Below are positions 9,880 through 22,001 of a stretch of 64,000 nt of DNA, piece by piece. Source of the stretch: Saxidomus purpurata. Its lineage: Eukaryota; Mollusca; Bivalvia; Venerida; Veneridae. Within the stretch, counting starts at the first letter, position 1. The number at the start of each line of letters is the position of its first letter. The position numbers and the translations under genes were made by a program. The notes beneath the pieces were generated by a model, which saw only the letters and a program-made list of their open reading frames with translations, had not been told where the DNA came from and did not search any database. The DNA lies in assembly GCA_022818135.1 (NCBI GenBank), contig JAFMSR010000015.1, positions 1,985,059 through 2,049,058 of the forward strand, in the 5' to 3' direction.

Positions 9880-12840
9880 GCAATGATACTACAGGACACG
9901 AGTGTGAGTTTAGGTGAACGCGGGGACACAAAAGGTATGTATGAAAGTGAGAGAGTAGTGACACGGGGCTGAGTTAGTGAGGCGGGGATGGTTCTACTTT
10001 AAACGGTTTTACCAGGGCTGCAATGAAACTACAGGACATAGGACCCAGATTATGTGAACGCGGAGACACAAAAGGGGGTTATGAAAGTTAGAGAGTAGTG
10101 TACGAAGTGCTGTATTGATAGCAAGGGACACGGGGCTGAGTTAGTGAGGCGGGGATGGTTTTACTTTTAACGCTTTTTGCAGAGCTGCAATGATACTACA
10201 AGACACGGGGCTGAGTGAATGTGAATGCGGGGACACAAAAATGTGGTATGAAAGTTAGAGAGTAGTGTAAGAAGTGCTGTATTAATAGCAGGGGACACGG
10301 GGCTGAGTTAGTGAGGCGGGGTTGGTTCTACTTGAAACGGTTTTATACTACAGGACACGGGGCTGAGTTTATGTGAGCAAACGTGTAAGAAGTGCTGTAT
10401 TGATAGCATGGGATACGGTGCTAAGTGAGTGAGGCGGGGATGGTTCTACTTTTAACGGTTCTAACGCTCTTTGCAGAGCTGCAATGATACAACAGGACAC
10501 GGGGCTGAGTTTATGTGAACGCGGGGACACACAAATGTGGTATGAAAGTTAGAAATAGTGTAAGAAGTGCTGTATTGATAGCAGGGGACACGGGGCTGAG
10601 TTAGTAAGGCGGGGATGGTTCTACTTTTAACGGTTTTACCACCGCTGCAATGATACTACAGGACACGGGGCTGACTTTATGTGAACGCGGGGACACAAAA
10701 CGGTGGTATGAAAGTTAGAAAGTAGTGTAAGAAGTGCTGTATTGATAGCAGGGGACACGGGGCTCAGTTAGTGAGGCGGGATTGGTTCTACTTGAAACGG
10801 TTTTATACTACAGGACACGGGGCTGAGTTTATGTGAACAAAAGTATAAGAAGTGCTATATTGATAGCATGGGACACGGTGCTAAGTTAGTGAGGCGGGGA
10901 TGGCTTTACTTTTAACGGTTTTACCACCGCCTCAATGATACTACTGGACACGGTGAGTTTATGTGAACGCGGGTACACAAAAGGATGGTATGAAAGTTAG
11001 AGAGTAGCGAAGAAGTGCTGTATTGATAGCAGGGGACACGGGGCTGAGTGAGTGAGGCGGGGGTGGTTGTACTTTTAACGGTTTAACCAGCGCTGCAATG
11101 ATTTTATAAGACACGGGTCTGAGTTTATGTGAACGCAGGGACACAAAACGGTGGTATGAAAGTTAGAGAGTAGTGAAAGAAGTGCTGTATTTATAGCAGG
11201 GGACACGGGGCTGAGTTAGTGAGGCGGGAATGGTTCTATACTTTTAACGTTTTTACCACCGCTGCAATGATACTACAGGACACGGGGCTGAGTTTATGTG
11301 AACGCGGGGACACAAAAGGGTGGTATGAAACTTAGAGAGTAGTGTAAGAAGTGCTGTATTGATAGCAGGGGACACGGGGCTGAGTGAGTGAGGCGGGGTG
11401 GTTTGTAAGTTTAACGGTTTTACTAGCGCTGCAATGATTCTACAAGACACGGGGCTGACTTTATGTGAACGCGGGGACACAAAAGGGTGGTATGAAAGTT
11501 AGAGAGTAGTGTAAGAAGTGCTGTATTGATAGCAGGGGACACGGGGCTGAGTGAGTGAGGCGGGGATGGTTCTACTTTAAACGCTTTTAGCAGGGCTGCA
11601 ATGCTACTAGAGGGCACAGGGCTGAGTTTGTGTAAATGCGGGGACTCAAAAGGGTCGTATGAAAGTTAGAGTCTGGTGTAACAAGTGCTGTATTGATAGA
11701 AGGGGACACGGTGCTCAGTTAGTGAGGCGGGGATGGTTCTACATTTAACGGTTTTACATTTTGTACCAGCGCTGCAATGATGCTACAGTACACGGGGCTG
11801 AGTTTATGTGAACACAGGGACACAAAAGGGTGGTATGAAAGTTAGACAGTAGTGTAAGTAGTGCTGTATTGCTAGCAGGAGACACGGGGCTGAGTTAGTG
11901 AGGCGGGGATGGTTCTACTTTAAACGGTTTCACCACGGCTGCAATGATACTAAATCTCTCATATAAGACAAGAGTCTGAGTTTATGTGAATGCGGGGACA
12001 CAAAAGGGTGGTATGAAAGTTACAGAGAAGGGTACGAAGTGCTGTATTGTTAGCAGGGGACACGGGACTCAGTAAGTGAGGCGGGGGTGGTTCTACTTTA
12101 AACGCTTTTAGCAGGGCTGCAATGATACTACAGGGCACGAGTGAAAACGAGGCTCACTTTATGTGAACGCGGGGGACACAAAGGGGTGGTATGAAATTGA
12201 GAGATTAGTGTAAGAAATGCTGTATTGCTAGCAGGGGAAACAGGGCTCAGTAAGTGAGGCGGGGGTGGTTCTACTTTTAACGCTTTTAGCAGGGCTGCAA
12301 TGATACTACAGGACACGAGTGAAAACAGGGCTCACTTTATGTGAACGCGGGGGACACAAAGGGGTGGTATGAAATTGAGAGATTAGTGTAAGAAATGCTG
12401 TATTGCTAGCAGGGGAAACGGGGCTGAGTGAGTGAGGCGGGGATGGTTCTACTTTTAACGTTTTCATCAGGGTTGCAATGATGCTACAGGACACGGGGCT
12501 GAGTTTATGTGAACGCGGGGACACAAAACGGTGGTATGAAAGTTAAAGAGTAGTATAATAAGTGTTGTATTGATAGCAGGGGACACGGGGCTGAGTTAGG
12601 GAGGCGGGGATGGTTCTACTTTTAACGGTTTTACCAGGGCTGCAATGATACTACTGAAAACGGGGCTGACTTTATGTGAACGCGGGGACACAAAAGGGTG
12701 GTATGAAATTTAGAGCTTAGTGTAAGAAATGCTGTACTGCTAGCAGGGGAAACCGGGCTGAGTGAGTGAGGCGGGGATGGTTCTACTTTTAACGTTTTCA
12801 CCAGGGTTGCAATGACACTACAGGACACGGGGCTGAGTTT
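9880..12840 (+). repeat. ~167-bp satellite array
   Basis: 'gctgcaatgatactacagga' marks each unit. For example 11261, 11428 and 11595 are 167 bp apart, and other spacings run to about 180 bp with small insertions. I count roughly 16-18 units. Two units near 10320-10390 and 10790-10850 share an internal deletion, which indicates block duplication. The unit length is not a multiple of three, so the many short minus-strand frames (SPPHSLSPVSPA-type peptides) are repeat artefacts. Confidence 0.85.
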
Positions 12841-13653
12841 CATTTCATGTTGGGACACATAGAGGTGGTCTGAAAACTAGAAATTACTGTTACAAGAAGT
12901 GTATTGATAGCAGGGAACACGGGGCTAACTCCTTCAGGCGGGGATGTTACTTCTACAAACGGTGTTTTCAGTGCTTAGGGCACAGGGCTGAGGGCTGAAT
13001 TCATGTGAATGAGGGTGTAATCAAAGATTGGTAGCACTATAAGAAGAATTGAGTGCAGGTGACACGGGACATAGTATGTGAAGCAGGGATGATACTTATA
13101 TTAACGATAACAACAGGGTTGCATTGATACTAGAGGGCACGGGACTGAGAAAATAATCTGATGACATATGACAAGGTACGGTCGTGACGCCAGTGGGGTT
13201 CTAACCCGAAACCTCCGGTATATGCGGTAGACATCTTTACCCATCAACATCACCGCGTTTGTTCGCTGTCCTGTGGTGATGTTTGCATAGGTTAATTCAA
13301 GCGGTACTTTGAGGAAACCATATGCCACGAGGCGTGTTGAGACATGGTGACATAGGGATAACATGGCGGGGCTGCGGGGTAACTAAATGCTGCGGGGCTG
13401 ACTTCACGGGGATGCGGGGTAACTAGGTGCTACGGGGCTGACTTCACGGGGATGCAGGGTAACTAGGTGCCACGGGGCTAACTTCACGGGGATGCGGGGT
13501 AACTAGGTGCCACGGGGCTGACTTCACGGGGATGCGGGGTAACTAGGTTCTGCGGGGCTAACTTCACGGGGATGCGGGGTAACTAGGTGCTGCGGGGCTA
13601 ACTTCACGGGGCTCTGGGGATAAACGGGGCTGCGGGGCTAACTTCATTCTCGT
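12770..13653 (-). repeat. Right inverted arm of the foldback element
   Basis: Reverse complement of 6973-7840. It ends with about seven 40-bp units (13365-13647, core 'ggggatgcggggtaactagg') and the terminal 'cttcattctcgt'. Confidence 0.75.
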
Positions 13654-13663
13654 GAAAAAAATA

Positions 13664-14600
13664 CTGTTTTTGATATATTTTCTATCGCGAATTTTACCCC
13701 GTGACTAACGGGGTAAGTTTAAAAATATCATGTTTATTTTTATCTGAATCGTCACATGATATTGTGGAGTCATCACGTGACATCGCGCATGACCGTTTGC
13801 ACATGCAGAGATTAACGTCATTTAAACATTTCACAAAAGCTACAACATTTTTCATACGTCGATTTAATCGATGATGCAGCCTATACACTTAGATATATAA
13901 AAGCTTCACCAATATTGGATAAAATCCATAGAAAACACAACATACTAGACACTGACATTGGTCAGTGTGCGTCATAAGAATTACGCGCCATAGGAAGTGC
14001 ACCACAGCTACATGAAATAAACCATACTAGTTTGCCGATGTGTTGTATCCCTCAATTTGATTGTGTAAAGTTGTATTCGGAAGAACCCGACTGGGAAAGT
14101 GGGAATACGTCTTTCTACGATCAGAGAGATTAGATGCAACTTATTACAACAGCACTTTAAAGGTAATTGTCCTATTTTATTTGCCAAAGGTGTCCTCAAA
14201 TAACAAAATTAAACATGCACAGAAAAGTTACATGAATACAAATATCAACAAAAAAGTTCCATTGTTGGAAAGTTTACAGTTTGTACATCAAAGTAGTATG
14301 TACTTAGTATGTCTATGTAGAAACATCACGACCGCATTCGGTGTCTCGTATTCAGTATGAGTATAGAAACAACTGAAAAACGCCATTAAAGTAATAGTTT
14401 ATCCAGTATCAGTCTCGTTATACATTAATACTATTTAAAAAAACAAAACGTCAAGAACAACTGCAAGACAAATGTAAAACTTTTATACACAAACTATGAC
14501 AGCTTTATATCGAAAATAAAATACCTATATACACATTCTAAGTGTCTAAACAACATACAATAATAGCCTTATGGCAAACTAAAAATCTGTATCACGACCT
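13664..14600. other. Intergenic, no gene seen
   Basis: AT-rich sequence. The 99-codon frame at 14061-14360 has no recognisable domain or splice context, so I leave it uncalled. Confidence 0.4.
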
Positions 14601-14611
14601 TGGTCAACACA

Positions 14612-14760
14612 AACTAAACAAGCGGGCCATGATGGCCCTATATCGCTCACTTGAGTACCATTACACTTACCCAAAGGAAGTCAATTGTTGCTAAAAGGAG
14701 TCAGTAGTTGCTTAGGGAGTCACTGGTTACATTTTAAAGAACCTTGCTACATTTAAATTT
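14612..14760 (+). repeat. Bivalve composite repeat, header and three gttgct-units
   Basis: It starts 'aacaagcgggccatgatggc' then 'ctatatcgctcacttga', followed by 'aaaggaagtca.ttgttgct'-type units. The same header and unit order recur at 45006-45140. Confidence 0.6.
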
Positions 14761-15700
14761 AACCTAGTGATTCCAAATCCTGATATGTGCAACAACACTT
14801 TTCAGGGTAATAAGCTTAAACGGACTTACGGCCAACAAAGAGAAAAAAAATTCTAAGGGAAAGACGTATTACATGCATACCTATTTAGCAAGAGAACAAA
14901 CATCTTAGTGTTCACTAATTTGGCTGGGACTCGGATGAGGATGGAGGAAAATAATCTAGTCATTTCCCCTTCTACTTAAACAAATAAGGGAAAACAAGTA
15001 TTAGAAACTAGAACTAGAAAATCAATTCTGTATTAATGTTACTAGGCTATTTGGACCCGTAATATACGAAATAAGAAGAAAGTAAACTTATTGGTCCATT
15101 TGAAACACCAACAAAACAATACCTTTATTCCATCTCTCTAAAAATGCTATTTCAATATTTGAAAATGAGTATAATTCAATCTCCGTCAATAACAGCAGTA
15201 TGGGGGGGGGGGGGGAAGCCTACACAGTATATAAATATGTTGGTAAAAGTACAAATTGTAGAGGGAAAAACAGTTATTTTATAGGAGAAAATTTTGGGAT
15301 CATCGAAACTTGTTCAATAGTACAATGTATACCCATAAATTATGCAAGTTTTTTTAAGTCATCTACGGAAGCGTATAATGGTCGATAGTTACTGTTTATG
15401 TCAACTAGACATGTGTGTGGTAATATATTGACTTTGCTTGATAATATTTTGCAATTGTGCGTTATGTCATGATAAAATAAAACAATTGATTAAAAATAGA
15501 GTGGTTTGTTTTCGTAACACGTTAGACGCCAAAAAGCAATCGCAATATAATATCTTGCTAAAACTATTACTCAACAAACTTTTTCCCGAATACGACACAT
15601 ATTATTTGGCAAATTAAGTTCTTATCTGACGTATATTTCTCGCGCAAAGCTGAAACCGAAAACAATCATTTACTCTACAGCCCTCGGCTATAATGAATTA
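14761..15700. other. Intergenic with a poly-G tract
   Basis: No gene was seen. A run of 14 G lies at 15202-15215. Confidence 0.4.
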
Positions 15701-16830
15701 CAAAATGACCAAGATGGTCCTATATTGCTATCCTGTCCCAAAGACAAAAAGTAGGTCTAAAGTCATGATCAATGCCAACCGCTGACAATTTTTAAAATCT
15801 CTTTGCATAACGGTAAACACATTCCAAACATAGGTTTAAAATCAATGTACAAAGTGACCTAACTTTTGACCAGATGTTACGCAGTTTCGGTCTTGACTAA
15901 AGTTCACCAAGACAAACTTTCTTTCAATATGACTGATGCCGGTGTGTCAAATGTGGCATCTAGAGTTCGCAGGTGTTTCTTTTATTTTACCTGGTGTCCT
16001 ACTTTTTTACCCCACGAATCCCTGTTTAAAACTAAAGATAGAGTTCATTAAAACAAACATTCTGATTATTTTTCAAGATGATTTGATTCAAAATGTAAAT
16101 TCTAGAATGTTGATGTTCTATGAGTTCACCTTGTAATTGTGACAAAATTTCAAACTTGACATAGCATTTATCAAGACATCCAGGGTGATTGGGTACATAT
16201 TTGGCTTCTGGAGTTATCACTAGGTTTTTCTATTTTTTACCTGGGTGTCCTAGGTTTTGATCACACGTAATATAGTTTCTTTCTTGTCCTATATTTTATC
16301 AAGACAAACATTCTACCGATTTTACGGTTTGGTTTGGTACAAATGTGGCTTCTACAATATTTCGAATATTTTTTGTTATTTGACATGGTCTATGATTTGA
16401 CCCCGCGTGACCTGGTTTCAACGTTTGGTCGAGAGACTTCACACGGTCTATTAATATGTATCAAAATAGGCCAATCAAATTTGGAATCGGTGACGTAATT
16501 AATCTAATTAAAGGTATCTACCCTCGCTTTAGCCGACAATAGCCGACTGACTGTTAAGTCAGTTTGACAATACGTAAACAAACATGTTGCCCTCTCTCAG
16601 TTACGATGACCGAATATTGTATTATTTATACATGTACATTTATCTGCCTCGTGTTTTTGTATGCTTATTATGTACAAACTGTGTGCTTATATCAAAAATA
16701 AACTTGGAAACTTGGAGAGATCATCAAGAAAAATATTCTGATCAATTTTCATGGCGATTGTTCTTATAGAATGTTCAGACGGTAAGTGTTGACAGACAGA
16801 CAGACAGGCAAGCAGGCTAGGGTGAGCTCA
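15700..16830 (+). repeat. Bivalve composite repeat, about 1.1 kb
   Basis: Header 'gaccaagatggtcctatatt'. The body contains repeated 'gacctaacttttgacc'/'tttgatcacac' and 'caagacaaacattct' segments. The tail 'gacagacagacagacaggca' is followed by 'gggtgagctcaaaa'. The header and tail style match the copies at 32395-33222 and 45006-47980. The short open frames inside are not genes. Confidence 0.6.
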
Positions 16831-17154
16831 AAAGAGAACATTTACACCAGCTACATGTATCTACTCTAGTTACACCGATGTCGGAGCGCAACATTAACTC
16901 ATATTCAGTAATAAATTATCTTACACAAGCAAGATAAATCTTTCATGCAATAACTATACCGTTCAAAATGATTTTACTTGCTGATTCTTAAGGAACGACT
17001 GCTACAATTATCATGTAATATTTATTTGACTATCTTGCATTTTCCCTTAAGATTTCAAACATAATGCGATATTTTCGCATCAAATCTACATAAATATCTA
17101 GCAACTGGCGACCATTATACGCTTCCGTAGACCAATACTACTGGAAATAAAGGA

Positions 17155-17250
17155 AACCCTATAACAGAAGTCAAACTAAATAACCCTCAAAACATAAATA
17201 ACAGAATCATTTGAAGTATTATAACTTAATATAAAAGTTTCAGCTATGCA
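17155..17250. repeat. Short dispersed repeat 'A', second copy
   Basis: Matches 6833-6945; see that entry. Confidence 0.4.
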
Positions 17251-17959
17251 TTGCTATCAATAATAACATAACAATACAGTATTAAAATGTAACAGCAAAG
17301 TAAAAAGATAATACATATCATGAAGTATGCATAGGTAATGAACCATGTCAGTTACATCAATATCAAGGATAACACAAAGAAGGGAACGAATCCCTTATTT
17401 CCGTTGTGGTCCAGGTGAATTTACACGAAATTTGTTTCTAATGTATTGAGATCGTTCGTTGTAAATAAAAGAGAAAATAAGTAGGTAGTGTTTTTCCGAT
17501 TAAACTTTCTGAGAGTTACATAAATTTCCGGTACATAATATGTCGCTAAACGGTGTAATATTCCATCGTTCAGTTTCGACGGGTAGTTTTGAGTTTGAAG
17601 TGCGGTAACGGAACATAGTAACAGCTAGGTTTTACAGAACAGTAGTGTTCTAGCTGGTAAAATTATTTAAAGTGCAAATTGCGACACCTTTATTGAGTTT
17701 TGCATATTTGAATGCCAGTTTTGCTGAAATATATTTTACTGTATATTTAATGTCCTTGGAACGTTATTGGGCTTGGTTTAGCCACATGTCAGGCAGACCA
17801 ATGTCGTCAAAATAGATTTAATGTATATAAGCCATTTAAACGTGTATCAGTTATGGTTTAATATAAAATTATATTATTTGGATGGAATAATATGTTTTGC
17901 CCGAACTAGTTAATAGTCTGTTCCAAAATCCGATCATGCGCGTATTGATAACTTTATCT

Positions 17960-18463
17960 AACGGTGTTATTTCTAATTACCAAAATTACATGTTCGTACG
18001 TAGGTGTACTTTTCCGGGCTTTACGAATCTTTCTTGAGAAGGTTTTGCAAATTGTATTAAGCAGTTCTATATTTTCGAATCCCCAAATTTCACATCCATA
18101 TGTGAGAACTGGTATGCTTGTATGTTCAAATAACTTAATTTGGAGGTTAATCGGGATTTCTTAGTTACATATATGTATATACAAAAGATTGATTGCCTTA
18201 TTGCTTGTTCTGCAAGGTGTTTTCTTGCGGTCGAAAAAAAGCCATTACTTGTGAAATACATTCCTATTTATCATCGATTTGAATTACTTCACCGTTTAAA
18301 TGAAAATGAAATTTACTTGTAACACGTGCCCCGAATACAATAACTTTGCTTTTTTCTAAATTAACAGAAAGTTTCCACGTTCTACAATATTCAGAAAAAT
18401 AGTTCAATTCATTTTGGAAGTCGGGCTCGTTATCCGAAACTATGATCATGTCGTCTGCTTACA
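17960..18463 (-). pseudogene. LINE reverse transcriptase, catalytic ADD and thumb part
   Basis: The catalytic ADD (codons at 18450-18458) is preceded by a stop where Tyr or Phe is expected. It is followed by MIIVSDNE, then LNYFSEYCRTWKLSVNLEKS, the standard region after motif C, to 18264. In other frames 18060-18150 gives PVLTYGCEIWGFENIELLN, the conserved LINE 'YGCE.W' block. Downstream to 17440 there are FRTSNSKLPVETERWN-like C-terminal residues. At least three frames are needed to read it. Confidence 0.7.
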
Positions 18464-18475
18464 AAATCACCAGTA

Positions 18476-18718
18476 TAAATAAAATCAAGACAACACGAAG
18501 TTTTCAATTTACATGTTTCGACTTTATGTCTTCGTCAGAAAATATACAACATACAGTATACAAAACAAAAAGACGTCACGTCCGTTAAAAAGGACGCGAA
18601 CGTCCGCGTGATGAAAAACAACGTAAGGTTTATAATATAGATATGGATCAGACTGATGCGGCGGGTTTTATTAAAATGAAATGTATTTATTCAATACACT
18701 ATAAATAAACATAAAACT
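18476..18718 (-). mobile_element. 243-bp insertion with 12-bp target duplication, possibly Penelope-like 3' end
   Basis: The 12-mer 'aaatcaccagta' occurs directly on both sides (18464-18475 and 18719-18730), and removing one copy plus the insert rejoins the LINE sequence. In minus orientation the insert contains 'ctgacgaagacataaagtcg' followed by 'aaacatg'. This fits the CUGANGA..GAAAC hammerhead core with a 3-bp stem II, which Penelope-like elements are known to carry in their terminal repeats. I could not fold a convincing stem III, so the Penelope/hammerhead call is tentative. The insertion with its duplication is directly visible. Confidence 0.6.
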
Positions 18719-18730
18719 AAATCACCAGTA

Positions 18731-19280
18731 ATTTTAACAAATTGCAAATTAATACCTTTTGCGCCAGATATTGTCATGGCTGCCTCGAGGTCGTTTAAAA
18801 ACAAGGAAAAAATAATCGGTGAAAGATTTTCGCTTTGACACAATCCACGTTCGCAAGGGAAAAATGTAGAAAATTTTGGATTTGTGAAAAAACAAGATGT
18901 GATGTTACTATACATATTATAGACGACCTTAAACAATTTGCCATTAATAGAAGATGCGAGTGCTTTTTCCATACCCCTACCCTCCAGACAGAGTCCAATG
19001 CTGCAGCAAAATCGATGAAAACGCAAACGAATATTTTCTTCGACTTTTTCAAAATTTCAACAAGACTAGGCGATAGATGGCGAGAAGTCCTGACGGAAAC
19101 CTGCCCGATTTTCAGTAACACGTTCTGCCTCGTTCGAGAAATTTATAAGTCTAGTGTTCAAAATTGAAGGGAAAAGCTTGGAAAGACAACTTAGCGAAGT
19201 GAATCGTCTAAAAGTAGAAGCATCTGTTGAGCTTTCCTTTTTGTATATAGGAATAAGGTAACCTTTAACCACGATTCCGG
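18731..19280 (-). pseudogene. LINE reverse transcriptase, core motifs
   Basis: Minus-strand frames give KGYLIPIYKK and LSCLSKLFPSILNTRL (19272-19130), then ENRAGFRQ. Motif A follows as FIDFAAALDSVWRVGVW. 'NGKLFKVVYNMYSN' and motif B GLCQSENLSPIIFSLFLNDL (18840-18770) come next. These are the diagnostic blocks of a non-LTR RT in correct order. Frame shifts separate the pieces. Confidence 0.8.
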
Positions 19281-19864
<584 letters not shown>

Positions 19865-19865
19865 C

Positions 19866-20113
19866 TATAATACCTGTATCAAGAATTCGATTAAAGAGAT
19901 TAACGAAATAGGGCATCATAACATGTTCTGTATTTTTTGTATATTCATTGATAACGCCATCTGCTGGAATGGATGCATTTGAGTGTTTAAAGATACTTAT
20001 ATGTTTTGAAATTTCATCTTATGATATCTGAGAATTTAGAATATCGTCCCCAGCCAGTATTTCTTTATGCTTTTTGTCGATGTAAATTATACGATATTTT
20101 CCCGCTTGTTTGA
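19866..20113 (-). pseudogene. LINE reverse transcriptase, N-terminal finger part
   Basis: The minus frame reads DKKHKEILAGDDILNSQIS, one stop, then DEISKHISIFKHSNASIPADG and MMPYFVNLFNRILDTG. This is the 'K.SPG.DGI..E' type block preceding the RT fingers in LINEs. It joins in order to the core piece once the 19281-19864 insertion is removed. Confidence 0.65.
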
Positions 20114-20160
20114 AACAAATCATATCAGCTATTATTATAAGCCACTCGGCCCTCTCGTTT

Positions 20161-21050
20161 AAATATGTAGCCTTTCATCGGTTTATTAATTTTATGTTAG
20201 TAGTTATGTAATATTATATTTATCAAATGAAAAATAGAAAACAAATACCGGTGTTTTGTCATTTCAAACGTAATCTTACAGTCAGAATAGAAATCGGACA
20301 AGAACATTCTTCAATTCTTTTTTATTAAAAAACCTGTATATGCATATTACATAAAGTGTAAAAATAACTATGTTAACATTAAAAAATGTTGTGCATATGC
20401 ATGTATATTGGAAATTGAATAATAAAAGATAAACAAAAATAAAAAAATTCAAATTTGAATTTTAGCTTTAGTTTTTTGTACTGCTTTTGAGGTAAGGTAA
20501 ATTTTATAAAATATCTAACCTTCACAACGTGAATACAAAAGGTTAATTCAAAATAGTATTTCAATATCATTGTTTACATGCCGTTATGTGACATTTTCTA
20601 TCATGACGTGGTCTCTTGTAAAGGTTGGTGATTCTTCTCTAATTAGATCGTCCTGTAAGTATGTACCTTATTATTGTATCTGACCAATAAAATGCATGAT
20701 CATACAGAAAATTCTAAGACAGCCGTTTAGTACGTCCTTTTTTGTCTCTATCACAACAAACTTGAACTGCAAACAGTGTTTGTTTAATCTTTTTTATGAA
20801 AGTTTTCGGAAATATTAAAGTCAGTTCTTTTAAAAGACTATTTGCAAACCTTCCTTACTTCATTCACGGGCAAATCTCAAAATATATGAAGCTTATACAC
20901 ACAGGATTATACAAAACATTGCGTGTATAATAACAAATCCGTATACTGTATTCGACATCATTTTATATAAAATCTAAATAGAGAATACTGGGACGGGGGA
21001 CCAGTCTGGGCTGTTTTTTCCTTTGTGTTTATTGAAGTTGTACGTTTCTG
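20161..21050. other. Intergenic, no gene seen
   Basis: AT-rich. No coding or repeat signal that I could support. Confidence 0.4.
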
Positions 21051-21055
21051 TAAAC

Positions 21056-21270
21056 AGAGCCGCCTTGGTACGTTCGCCTCAGGAGTGAAAGGTCCAAGGT
21101 TCGATCCCCTCCAGTGCCCATGCAATGGTAGTGTCTTTAGGCAAGAAACAGATAGTTTCACAGTGCCTCTCTCTCTCACTCTTTGAGGTTGATTTAATCT
21201 GGAGTGAATCTCAAGAACGATTTATATATATTGTAAGAGCTGGTTTCGCAATCGAGAGTGAATAAATTAG
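21056..21270 (+). mobile_element. tRNA-derived SINE-like element
   Basis: The head 'gccgccttggtacgttcgcc' resembles box A and 'ggttcgatcccc' is a good box B. A body with 'cagtgcctctctctctcact' follows. It lacks a proper tRNA cloverleaf, so it is a SINE or SINE remnant. Confidence 0.45.
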
Positions 21271-21499
21271 TACAAATTATCTGTACACAGCACACTGGCG
21301 CTTCCGCCATGTAAATTGTTCAAATTCGAAGTCTTTTAGCCCCCTCATGGTATAATAGCATTTGCTTTAGTAATTTTACTTTCTATAGTTTCTGTCTGCA
21401 TACTTAAAAGAACATTATTTAAGGGAAGACCATGTTCGATTTGTTTTGTCTCAGAAAGTTCTACGTACCCAGCTTGATTCGTATTACATAAATTTTACA

Positions 21500-21502
<3 letters not shown>

Positions 21503-21559
<57 letters not shown>
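21503..21559. repeat. (TA)n microsatellite
   Basis: About 28 ta units. The following 'gactggcaaaagaaacgcaa' looks like a repeat boundary that I cannot assign. Confidence 0.9.
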
Positions 21560-21564
<5 letters not shown>

Positions 21565-21855
21565 TGACTGGCAAAAGAAACGCAACTTTCCCAACTGATA
21601 TATATCATATACGGTACATTTAAAAAAAAGAATTTGTTTGGACGGAGACAAAGAGGAAATAACTTTAAGAACCTTTTGTCAGTTTGAAATAACTTAAGGC
21701 ATTGTTTAAGTCCTAGAGACTTATTTCAGTTTCTAACATTCACAAAAACAATGCAAGGTTGGTAAACTAGATGCGTTGTTGTCACATATACATGTAACTA
21801 AGGCAACAAAGAAAGATATTTATTTTGTTGTCTATTCGCGGTTTATGTATTTTTG

Positions 21856-21861
21856 TTTATT
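21856..21861 (-). terminator. Candidate poly(A) signal AATAAA of the protease gene
   Basis: AATAAA on the minus strand, about 140 bp after the stop codon at 22002. Usage is not demonstrated. Confidence 0.4.
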
Positions 21862-22001
21862 GAGTGTACAAGTAACGTACTCATTTCGGTCATTCCCGAA
21901 ACTTGGATATCGTACAATGATCTTGGTTTAAATGTGGGCAACACACATGCAAATAAAATGATCGAAACATTTTTTTGAACAGTGAATTTGTCTCTAAGAT
22001 G

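Larger units (their letters stand above)
6973..13653. mobile_element. Foldback-type element, 6.7 kb, with satellite-built inverted arms
   Basis: The first bases at 6973 (acgagaatgaagttagcccc) are the exact reverse complement of the last bases ending at 13653. The inverted match continues inward for about 870 bp (6973-7840 against 12770-13653), with mismatches. Immediately outside are 'gaaaaaata' (6964-6972) and 'gaaaaaaata' (13654-13663), a likely 9-10 bp target-site duplication differing by one A. The interior is tandem repeats plus one SINE. Long inverted arms made of short tandem repeats and a roughly 9-bp duplication resemble Drosophila FB foldback elements (established class). No transposase was seen, so it would be non-autonomous. 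The A-rich duplication could be coincidental. Confidence 0.75.

Noticed and set aside
10959..12858. Series of minus-strand open frames with similar SPPHSLSPVSPA peptides
   Set aside because: They lie one per 167-bp satellite unit. The unit is not a multiple of three, so frames break each time. They are repeat shadows, not a gene family.
7262..13364. Pair of similar 87-89 codon frames at 7262 (+) and 13101 (-)
   Set aside because: They are the two inverted arms of one element. Differences are mostly amino-acid-changing and the C-termini diverge by frame, so there is no sign of selection on a protein.
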